Positions 1-4,388 of a stretch of DNA of 5,170 nt are shown here, piece by piece. Within the stretch, counting starts at the first letter, position 1. Every line of letters starts with the position of its first letter. Source of the DNA: Candidatus Aegiribacteria sp. (GTDB taxonomy: Bacteria; Fermentibacterota; Fermentibacteria; Fermentibacterales; JCC-6); assembly GCA_030600975.1 (NCBI GenBank), contig JAUVUL010000175.1, positions 1-5,170 of the forward strand, read 5' to 3'. The notes beneath the pieces are model-generated. The model ran no database searches and had not been told where the DNA came from. It was given only the letters and a program-made list of their open reading frames with translations. A program made the position numbers and the translations under genes.

Positions 1-282
1 CTCAATGAGACCTATCCTCCCTATTCGGCCTTGCACCGGACAAGGTTTGCCGTGCGGATGCTGTTACCAGTATCCCGGTGGGCTCTTACCCCACCTTTTC
101 ACCCTTACCCCCGATGAAAATTACAGTCGATCTTAATTAACAAGTCTGCGAAATATCATCAGGGGCGGTTTCGTTTCTGTGGCACGTTCTCTCCGTTGCC
201 GGAACCGGGATTTCCCCGGTGTCCCGCCCTGTGGAGCCCGGACTTTCCTCCCCCTGGGGGGCGGCCACTCACCTGACCCTCT
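1..282 (-). ncRNA. rnpB: RNase P RNA, bacterial type A, 3' end outside window
   Basis: This is the catalytic RNA of ribonuclease P, which removes 5' leaders from pre-tRNAs. Read on the minus strand it shows the family's conserved blocks in order: GGAAAGTCCGGGCTCC (about 233-249), GCCACAGAAA followed by AAACCGCC (about 162-182), AAGGGTGAAAAGGTGGGG and GTAAGAGCCCACCG (about 76-112), CTGGTAACAG, and GCAAGGCCGAATAGGGA near 16-35. The last conserved block (ACAGAA) and the 3' strand of P1 lie beyond position 1, so the gene is partial. A P12-like stem is visible (CCTGATGA near 156-163 pairing with TCATCGGG). The P3 region is only a C-run/G-run stub. The 5' end at about 282 is an estimate from a TATATT box at 288-293 and from the onset of P1/P2-like sequence. 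It lies about 12 nt after the zinc-ribbon gene stop, in the same direction. Confidence 0.96.
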
Positions 283-287
283 GATGA

Positions 288-293
288 AATATA
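288..293 (-). promoter_or_regulatory. Candidate -10 box of rnpB
   Basis: TATATT on the minus strand (five of six matches to TATAAT) sits just past the TGA of the zinc-ribbon gene. A start about 7 nt downstream would fall at about 281, where the RNase P RNA should begin. No good -35 hexamer is found at 16-18 nt (CTCCAT at 17). The promoter is therefore inferred mainly from position. Co-transcription with the upstream gene is the alternative. Confidence 0.4.
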
Positions 294-294
294 G

Positions 295-1020
295 TCATTT
301 CTCTCCAGCCATGGAGCTGTCATCCTTCCAGACTACAAAACGTCCGCATATGGGGCAGATAAATGTTTCTCCCTGGCTGATCTCAACTGCGGTCTGAGGT
401 GGAATATTCGTAAGGCATCCTCCGCAGGCTCCCTTCTGAAGACCAACGACCACAAGCCCCCTGCCTGCTGCCCGGAGCTGCTCATACTTATCAAGAAGTC
501 GCTTACCTATCCCTGAAGCTATCTCTTCCCTTTCAGTCATCAGTTCTTCCATGTTCTCCTTCAGAACCTCAAACTGACCGTCAAGGATCTCCTGCCTCTT
601 CCCGGCTCTCTTTGTATTCCGCTCCCATATCTTCATTGCCTCTTCCAGGTCTTTTTCGCCCTGTTCCTCTTCGTACATTTTTTCAATAATCTGGATGTCA
701 AGATCACCAATCTTCTTCTCTGCGAATCCTATCTGCCCCAGCATGGCCCTGTACGCTTCGTTTGTTTTCATCTCCAGAAGCTTGTTCTTGAATTCTGCAA
801 GCATCTTCTCTGAGGCTTCCTTGTTCTCAGTAGTTTTTCTGCTGGATTCCCTTATTTCCTCCAGATTTCTCTTCTCTTTCTCGTAATCCGCCTTCTGTGA
901 CGCAAGCTCTCTTTCATGGATAAGCTTTTCCCGTGGTATTTCATCCATTTCCGCACTCGCGCGGTCTATACGGGAATCGACTTCCTGCATAAGTAACAAT
1001 TTCATAAGATCATTTATCAT
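295..1020 (-). CDS. C4-type zinc-ribbon coiled-coil protein (COG1579/DUF164 family)
   Basis: The 241-residue product begins with about 180 residues rich in Glu, Lys, Arg and Leu, predicted to form a long helical coiled-coil hairpin. It ends in a zinc ribbon with Cys199-x2-Cys202 (ACGGC) and Cys222-x2-Cys225 (CPIC), spaced as in the family. Length and architecture fit COG1579 proteins such as chlamydial CT398. The biochemical role is not well settled; nucleic-acid or protein-partner binding is usually proposed. The protein has no signal peptide or membrane segment and is probably cytoplasmic. The ATG at 1018-1020 is preceded by AGGA four bases upstream and GGAG about ten bases upstream, supporting this start. 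rnpB follows immediately downstream, an arrangement I recall from several FCB-group genomes. A terminator hairpin lies just upstream, so the gene needs its own promoter or read-through from the tRNAs; I could not identify a convincing promoter. Confidence 0.9.
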   Translation of the reverse strand: MINDLMKLLLMQEVDSRIDRASAEMDEIPREKLIHERELASQKADYEKEKRNLEEIRESSRKTTENKEASEKMLAEFKNKLLEMKTNEAYRAMLGQIGFAEKKIGDLDIQIIEKMYEEEQGEKDLEEAMKIWERNTKRAGKRQEILDGQFEVLKENMEELMTEREEIASGIGKRLLDKYEQLRAAGRGLVVVGLQKGACGGCLTNIPPQTAVEISQGETFICPICGRFVVWKDDSSMAGEK

Positions 1021-1044
1021 CTATTCCTGCTCCCGCATGTTCCA

Positions 1045-1079
1045 CAAAAAGAAAAGGGGTACCTGAAAATGGTACCCCT
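1045..1079 (-). terminator. Intrinsic terminator of the tRNA-Ile2/tRNA-Val unit
   Basis: On the minus strand a perfect 9-bp stem (AGGGGTACC, positions 1079-1071, pairing with GGTACCCCT, 1063-1055) with a 7-nt loop is followed by TTTTCTTTTT. It lies about 70 nt after the end of tRNA-Val and 25 nt before the zinc-ribbon start codon, so it should end the tRNA transcript. Confidence 0.8.
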
Positions 1080-1094
1080 AAATAGGTTTCAAAT

Positions 1095-1120
1095 ATGATG
1101 CATGCATCATGTAACATGAT
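1095..1120. repeat. Two overlapping palindromes
   Basis: ATGATGCATGCATCAT (1095-1110) is a perfect 16-bp palindrome. It overlaps a second inverted repeat, ATCATGT-A-ACATGAT (1106-1120). Because they share bases 1106-1110, an RNA could form only one of the two hairpins at a time. They lie in the 3' trailer of tRNA-Val, upstream of the terminator. They could be a protein-binding site or a processing element; no function is shown by the sequence. Confidence 0.6.
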
Positions 1121-1149
1121 CACCGCACCAATTCTCCCGCTCCAGGGAA

Positions 1150-1226
1150 TGGTGGGCGGGACAGGATTTGAACCTGCGACCCCAAACGTGTGAAGCTTGT
1201 GCTCTAGCCAACTGAGCTACCCGCCC
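1150..1226 (-). tRNA. tRNA-Val (anticodon CAC)
   Basis: The full cloverleaf is visible on the minus strand: acceptor GGGCGGG pairs with CCCGCCC, D-stem GCTC/GAGC, anticodon stem CAAGC/GTTTG with one G-T pair, and T-arm GCAGG-TTCAAAT-CCTGT. The anticodon loop TTCACAC gives anticodon CAC (1190-1192), which reads the valine codon GUG. Discriminator A at 1153 is followed by a genome-encoded CCA at 1150-1152. It is the second gene of a two-tRNA unit, 18 nt after the tRNA-Ile2-like gene. Confidence 0.96.
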
Positions 1227-1244
1227 TTCCTGGCTTAAGTAGTC

Positions 1245-1321
1245 TGGTGGGCCCACCTGGACTCGAACCAGGGACCGACCGGTTATGAGCCGGTGGCTCT
1301 AGCCAACTGAGCTATGGGCCC
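1245..1321 (-). tRNA. tRNA with CAT anticodon, probably tRNA-Ile2 (lysidine type)
   Basis: The 77-nt cloverleaf has acceptor GGGCCCA/TGGGCCC, D-stem GCTC/GAGC, anticodon stem ACCGG/CCGGT with loop CTCATAA, T-arm CCTGG-TTCGAGT-CCAGG, discriminator A and encoded CCA (1245-1247). The anticodon CAT is at 1285-1287. A paired G1-C72 argues against initiator tRNA-Met. The acceptor contains C4-G69 and C5-G68, the pairs known to be recognised by TilS in E. coli tRNA-Ile2, and elongator tRNA-Met there lacks them. The GGGCCxA acceptor also resembles tRNA-Ile. I infer Ile2, whose C34 becomes lysidine to read AUA. Elongator Met remains possible, and automatic annotation would probably call it Met. Confidence 0.9.
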
Positions 1322-1333
1322 GATAAGTGAACA

Positions 1334-1362
1334 AACTTATCTCAAAAAAGCACATTTGTCAA
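1334..1362 (-). promoter_or_regulatory. Promoter of the tRNA-Ile2/tRNA-Val unit
   Basis: A perfect -35 hexamer TTGACA (1362-1357 on the minus strand) is followed after 17 bp by TAAGTT (1339-1334), a weak -10. The predicted start near 1327 would leave a leader of only about six bases before the mature tRNA at 1321. The -35 is convincing; the -10 matches only three of six consensus bases. Confidence 0.6.
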
Positions 1363-1475
1363 GATGATTTACACCTACACATGACCGGAGACCCTTGCAT
1401 TTCCCTTCCGGTATTGTTCATATTCCGCGGGATCGAGATTTGAAGATACGATATCAGAGAGTGCATAAAATCGGT

Positions 1476-1562
1476 GCCGGAGTGGCGGAATGGCAGACGC
1501 GACGGACTCAAAATCCGTTGTCCCCTGTGGACATGAGGGTTCAAGTCCCTCCTCCGGTACCA
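1476..1562 (+). tRNA. tRNA-Leu (anticodon CAA)
   Basis: This is an 87-nt type II tRNA with acceptor GCCGGAG pairing with CTCCGGT (first pair G-U, as in other leucine tRNAs). The anticodon stem is ACGGA/TCCGT with loop CTCAAAA. A long variable arm forms from TGTCC and GGACA (about 1519-1533), and the T-arm is GAGGG-TTCAAGT-CCCTC. The anticodon CAA at 1509-1511 reads the leucine codon UUG. CCA is encoded (1560-1562). It is divergent from the other two tRNAs and ends three bases before a strong terminator. I find no clear promoter: TAAAAT at 1466-1471 is too close to the mature 5' end to be its -10. Confidence 0.96.
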
Positions 1563-1564
1563 AT

Positions 1565-1609
1565 AGGGACGGAGGTAATTAGAAAATTCAATTACCTCCG
1601 TCCCTTTTT
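1565..1609 (+). terminator. Strong intrinsic terminator of tRNA-Leu
   Basis: A perfect 16-bp inverted repeat (1565-1580 with 1590-1605, AGGGACGGAGGTAATT and its complement) closes a 9-nt loop and runs into TTTTT (1605-1609). It lies directly behind tRNA-Leu. The same hairpin would form in transcripts leaving the convergent toxin gene, whose stop is only about 20 nt away. On that strand no U-tract follows, so it would be a poor intrinsic terminator there. Confidence 0.9.
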
Positions 1610-1624
1610 CGTACATCTCCCCTA

Positions 1625-2404
1625 TTATGTGTTTGCCCAGCTTCGAAGGATCTCCGGGAAAAGCTTGATCCTCAGGAGGTCGTTCGTGCCGGAAACGAAG
1701 GGTTCAACTTCCCCTGCCAGGTCATTGATGCTTCTATCAGCAAGACAGTTCAGTATCAGCTCCTCGATCTTCTTTCTGGATGATACCTGAACCTTCTGAT
1801 CAAGGTAATTCATGTCCGGTTCTGTGAATCCGAACAGATGAGAGGCATCATAAAGATCACGGCCCATTATTCTGTTACGGTTCAGTATTGCATATAGCTT
1901 CTGGGCCAGAATCAGTCCAGCGGGGGCTACAGGTACTGGAGCGATCACATCCAGGCGGTTCAGCACCTTTACCTGCGGTGAATAACTATACCGTTGCGGT
2001 GAGGCGTCAAACTTGAGGGTGAGTACCTCATCCCTGTGATGTGTGAGTTCCCACTGCTGAAGGGCATCGGTGAACCTGAGCTTTGCTGAGAATGCGCTTC
2101 CTTTGCTGAAGGTTACATTGCATTCAACAGCTTCCAGTTCGAATTCATTTGCTGCTGTCAGGGCTATTCCCTGAAGATCATCACTGGAAAGGTTCTTCGA
2201 ATCAAAATCAAGATCTTCGGAAAACCTGCTGCTTCCGTAGAATATTCTCAATGCTGTTCCACCCATGAAGACCAGTTCCGCACTTTCCTTAGTTCTGAAA
2301 ATGAATTGAAGTGTTTTATACTGCAGGTATTCCCTGAGCATGGCCCTTTTGAAGGTATCGGGAATGCCGGGAAAGGCATCATAGACGATAAAAGGATCAA
2401 GCAT
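1625..2404 (-). CDS. AbiEii-like nucleotidyltransferase toxin (type IV toxin-antitoxin)
   Basis: The 259-residue product belongs to the AbiEii/DUF1814 nucleotidyltransferases, toxins of AbiE abortive-infection systems; related toxins transfer nucleotides to RNA acceptors including tRNA. Motif I is present as GGTALR (48-53), followed by RFSEDLDF (60-67) with the putative metal-binding pair Asp64 and Asp66. A later LKFD segment (130-133) fits the next conserved acidic/lysine motif, and the helical C-terminal part carries LAQKLYA (166-172) and GRDLYD (181-186), typical of the family. Length is normal and all catalytic motifs look intact. The ATG at 2402-2404 lies inside the last codons of the antitoxin gene (8-bp overlap), and GAGG nine bases upstream provides a ribosome site. 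Translation is therefore probably coupled. The protein has no signal peptide and should be cytosolic. The gene ends about 20 bp from the tRNA-Leu terminator, convergent with it. Confidence 0.92.
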   Translation of the reverse strand: MLDPFIVYDAFPGIPDTFKRAMLREYLQYKTLQFIFRTKESAELVFMGGTALRIFYGSSRFSEDLDFDSKNLSSDDLQGIALTAANEFELEAVECNVTFSKGSAFSAKLRFTDALQQWELTHHRDEVLTLKFDASPQRYSYSPQVKVLNRLDVIAPVPVAPAGLILAQKLYAILNRNRIMGRDLYDASHLFGFTEPDMNYLDQKVQVSSRKKIEELILNCLADRSINDLAGEVEPFVSGTNDLLRIKLFPEILRSWANT

Positions 2405-3011
2405 TCTTCATCACCTCAATCAATACCTGCACCTTCCCAGTCAGCCAGGGCTTGTTGAACCGCTCTGCCATGTCGAGGATCTTCATTGGATCCAATTCAT
2501 TGAAAATCTCTGAGTCAAAACGGAGTTCCCGCATATCCTCTGCTGAACTGATATCCCTCCTTAGGTAGAGCAGGTCAACGACCGCCCTCTCCGGAGAAGC
2601 CATAAGAAAACTGTAATTTCTGCCAATCTTTGCTTCATAACCGAAGAAAAACTGCGGCTGAATGCTCCTGTATATAAATGTGCATAGAGGTGAATTGATA
2701 CGCCTTGTCTTTCTTGTGCAGACTGAAGTGACAGAGAGGACAGTGTCCGGAATGAGCCTGTAAAATGAAAGTGCTGATTCCAGCGAAACGAACGAGGGTG
2801 TGTACAACCTGCCGGCAATTGAGAAGAGATCGGTCTCGTCAGTGGTTTCATCCGGGAGAACATAATAGCCGGGAGCTACCATTATGATCTTTCCGCTGCG
2901 GTTCCACCTGGACAGGGTTTCCTGACGGAGACCGGGCATTGTACTCCTTATATCAGCAAGTGAAACAACCGGCAACTTCTTTGCCAGTTCTGCAAATTCG
3001 TTCAATCTCAA
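2397..3011 (-). CDS. AbiEi-like antitoxin and autorepressor (type IV toxin-antitoxin)
   Basis: The 204-residue product resembles AbiEi antitoxins. The N-terminal part (about residues 1-55) reads as a winged helix: helices around LADIRSTMPGLRQETLSRW, then a wing strand KIIMVAPGYYVLPDE. The C-terminal domain contains the characteristic PSFVSLESALSFYRLIPD and ERAVVDLLY segments. In characterised AbiE systems AbiEi both counters the AbiEii toxin without stably binding it and represses the operon through its winged helix. It is first in the operon, overlaps the toxin gene by 8 bp, and follows a palindromic operator candidate at 3028-3045. No ATG is available in frame: an in-frame TAG lies just upstream, so the start is TTG at 3009-3011 or TTG at 3003-3005. 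AGGA nine bases before the first TTG supports 3011. An out-of-frame ATG at 3016-3018 leads only to a three-codon reading. Confidence 0.9.
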   Translation of the reverse strand: MRLNEFAELAKKLPVVSLADIRSTMPGLRQETLSRWNRSGKIIMVAPGYYVLPDETTDETDLFSIAGRLYTPSFVSLESALSFYRLIPDTVLSVTSVCTRKTRRINSPLCTFIYRSIQPQFFFGYEAKIGRNYSFLMASPERAVVDLLYLRRDISSAEDMRELRFDSEIFNELDPMKILDMAERFNKPWLTGKVQVLIEVMKNA

Positions 3012-3027
3012 TAGTGCATTTCCTTTC

Positions 3028-3045
3028 TATGACATCTATGTCATA
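3028..3045. promoter_or_regulatory. Candidate AbiEi operator (perfect palindrome)
   Basis: TATGACAT-CT-ATGTCATA is a perfect inverted repeat with 8-bp arms and a 2-bp centre. It covers the end of the predicted -10 box and the predicted transcription start of the abiE-type operon, where a bound dimer would block RNA polymerase. AbiEi proteins are known to bind inverted repeats in their own promoters. That this palindrome is the site is inferred from position. Confidence 0.65.
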
Positions 3046-3073
3046 ATATAGAAATACCATTTTGTAATTGCAA
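3045..3073 (-). promoter_or_regulatory. Promoter of the AbiE operon
   Basis: On the minus strand TTGCAA (3073-3068) is separated by exactly 17 bp from TATATT (3050-3045), a near-consensus sigma-70-type promoter. The predicted start near 3038 gives a leader of about 27 nt to the TTG start codon and places the palindrome at 3028-3045 over the start site. Confidence 0.7.
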
Positions 3074-3415
3074 GGCATTCGTTTTTGCAGTAATTCATTC
3101 AGCCTGACCTGCCTCAGTCGAGATGACAAATCTATTTTCTTGTTGACAGCTGGAATATTTCTGGAATTCATGGGCTTTTCAGGGAGCAAATATCAATATC
3201 TACCGGGATAGCAACAGATGATGGTTATGTATAGCAGACCCTGCTCGACGTCCTTTCGATTTGATTATGAATGTGCCTTCCAATTTATCGACTTCCAGCA
3301 ATCTCATATGCAACAAGTGGCAATAAGTAGCAGATACTACGAATTTCTCCTATGAAATATTCGATAATTCCCGAATAGCATCGACTTGTTGTTACATACT
3401 TCCTTGATTCCTGAC
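3074..3415. other. Intergenic stretch with no recognisable gene
   Basis: All six frames are interrupted or yield only short readings without recognisable motifs. The longest minus-strand reading that overlaps it (to about 3189) runs into the antitoxin gene out of frame and has no family resemblance I trust. A TTGACA at about 3142-3147 on the plus strand has no matching -10 box. The composition is more AT-rich than the flanking genes. Confidence 0.6.
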
Positions 3416-3787
3416 ATGAAACGCAAAGCCAAAAAAGCACTTGCAGTCTGGAAAAGAAAATCATCGCGGAAGCCTCTGTTATTGCATGGTGTGCGCCAGT
3501 GCGGCAAGACATACTTACTGAAGAACATATTCGGTGCTTCTTTTCCGGTGTGACACTACTTTGACCTGGAAAGAGACACAGAAGCCGCATCGATCTTTCA
3601 GAATGGAAACCTCGAACCAAAGCGTCTGCTATCGGAACTGGAGTATGCAGCGAATACATCAATTGATCCTTATAAAAATCTTATAATCTTCGATGAGATT
3701 CAAGCATGCCCCAGAGCTCTAACCTCTCTGAAATACTTCAATGATGATCTTCCCGGGGCTTTCATATGTGCAGCAGGATTTCGGTGA
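3416..3787 (+). pseudogene. Decayed N-terminal half of an AAA_14/DUF4143-type ATPase
   Basis: Translated from ATG 3416, the frame reads as the ATPase domain of the large AAA_14/DUF4143 family. It has a Lys/Arg-rich start, RKPLLLHGVRQCGKTYL with Walker A GVRQCGKT (codons 25-32), HYFDLERD, Walker B LIIFDEIQACP (codons 89-99), RALTSLKYFNDD, and the strand ending ICAAG (codons 117-121). Two lesions are visible. A TGA at 3551-3553 (codon 46) sits where the family usually has an amino acid just before HYF. The homology also stops dead after ICAAG, where GSLLG normally follows, and a second TGA occurs at 3785-3787. The rest of the ATPase domain and the whole DUF4143 domain are missing; intact members are around 400 residues. 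No ribosome site precedes the ATG. The gene is on the opposite strand to AbiE. Intact relatives are often found as accessory, mobile ATPases of unclear role. Confidence 0.85.
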
Positions 3788-3848
3788 CCGTTCACAGGCT
3801 CTGGAGTAGTCAATGTTGGTGAAATCAACTAAGGCAAAATATTCGAAA

Positions 3849-3981
3849 ATGAGAATAGGGTTCTTCCTCTGTTCTGACATCCATGCTAATTTCACTGCCA
3901 TGTGGTGATCCCGAATTCATCTATGTGATCTTATTAAATGAAAACGTAAACTCGCCACAAAGCAGACATCCAGAGATAAGC
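3849..3981 (+). pseudogene. Possible metallophosphoesterase remnant
   Basis: From ATG 3849 the plus strand reads MRIGFFLCSDIHANFTAM and then stops (TGA 3906-3908). This resembles the amino terminus of calcineurin-like metallophosphoesterases of the YfcE type, whose first motif is SDIHxN with metal-binding Asp and His. In another frame from 3901 the translation CGDPEFIYVILLNENV loosely resembles the later YGPDPxEVIxLLxEN segment of the same family, with roughly thirty intervening residues missing. No GNHD motif follows; only a vague SRHPEI is found there. The first block is a fair match, the second could be chance. There is no ribosome site. If real, it is a frameshifted, internally deleted fragment. 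Confidence 0.4.
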
Positions 3982-4096
3982 TCTCAATTCCTATTAAAAC
4001 TTAGATTGACATGCTCACACCCCCCCCCTATTATTTTGTGTCTGGTATTTTATTATGCTTTATTGAATTACTGAAAACAGTACATATTTCAACTGA

Positions 4097-4285
4097 GAGG
4101 TTGAAGTAAGCCTATCTATTGCTGGCTATAACAGTCGGTTTGTACGAGTTCGAGATTACTGACAAAACCGATGAAGTATATATCCTGTGAGAGAAGTACA
4201 CTTTCTTTAATCATCGGGGGTGTATCTGCTGAGGATTACTGCTGGAACGGCAGAAGTAAGGAAAACTGTGAGTATTATTCACTAA
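4097..4285 (+). pseudogene. Frameshifted C-terminal T9SS/FlgD-like sorting-domain tail
   Basis: The plus strand spells out the end of a secretion sorting domain spread over all three frames. EVEVSLSIAGY is read from 4097, ITVGLYE from 4128, SRLLTKPMKYISCERS from 4150, and SSGVYLLRITAG followed by a short lysine/histidine-ending tail from 4211 to the TAA at 4283-4285. In order these match the pattern of beta strands, Y-D-x-x-G-R-L, and S-G-V-Y-L-L-R-x-x-A-G found in T9SS type A and FlgD-like C-terminal domains. The intact protease on the other side of the hairpin at 4345 ends in a domain of the same type (NGIYFVRANVNG). At least three frame changes are needed, so this is a decayed gene end. 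The rest of the protein is not visible upstream. Confidence 0.6.
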
Positions 4286-4344
4286 CTGGATAAAAGACAC
4301 TCGCTGTCTCTCAAGCATGCTTTCGTACTGAGAGCGGTGGAAGA

Positions 4345-4372
4345 AGGGCACCCGCGCAGGGTGCCCTCTTTA
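4345..4372. terminator. Hairpin terminator between convergent units
   Basis: AGGGCACCC (4345-4353) and GGGTGCCCT (4359-4367) form a perfect 9-bp GC-rich stem with a 5-nt loop. The sequence after the stem is moderately T-rich on both strands (CTTTA on plus, TCTTCC on minus). It lies about 20 nt after the protease stop and could also have ended the decayed plus-strand gene. It is best read as a bidirectional terminator with weak U-tracts. Confidence 0.7.
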
Positions 4373-4388
4373 CAGAAGTCGAATGCTG

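Noticed and set aside
1466..1471. TAAAAT as the -10 box of tRNA-Leu
   Set aside because: It ends only four bases before the mature tRNA, so transcription would start inside the gene, and no -35 is correctly spaced.
1359..1616. Minus-strand reading with RRRDLNPHVHRGQ-like sequence
   Set aside because: It is the antisense translation of tRNA-Leu and its terminator, a well-known spurious protein pattern.
1395..1790. Plus-strand reading of 131 codons through tRNA-Leu
   Set aside because: It spans the tRNA, its terminator and the antisense of the toxin gene; it has no motifs and no ribosome site.
2953..3189. Minus-strand reading of 78 codons, with a faint resemblance to the SelA amino terminus
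   Set aside because: It overlaps the antitoxin start, promoter and palindrome out of frame; the resemblance is too weak to support.
3551..3553. TGA in the ATPase fragment as selenocysteine or a recoded codon
   Set aside because: No SECIS-like hairpin was recognised, the family has no selenocysteine there, other genes in the window end in TGA, and the fragment is truncated anyway.
3285..3662. Minus-strand reading of 125 codons
   Set aside because: It is antisense to the ATPase fragment, which has clear Walker motifs on the plus strand; the minus product shows no family features.
3719..3901. Minus-strand reading of 60 codons
   Set aside because: It is antisense to the ATPase and possible phosphoesterase fragments and matches no family I recognise.
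3970..4100. Search for a CRISPR array, IS ends or direct-repeat target duplications in the AT-rich region
   Set aside because: No regularly spaced repeats, terminal inverted repeats or transposase fragments are visible.
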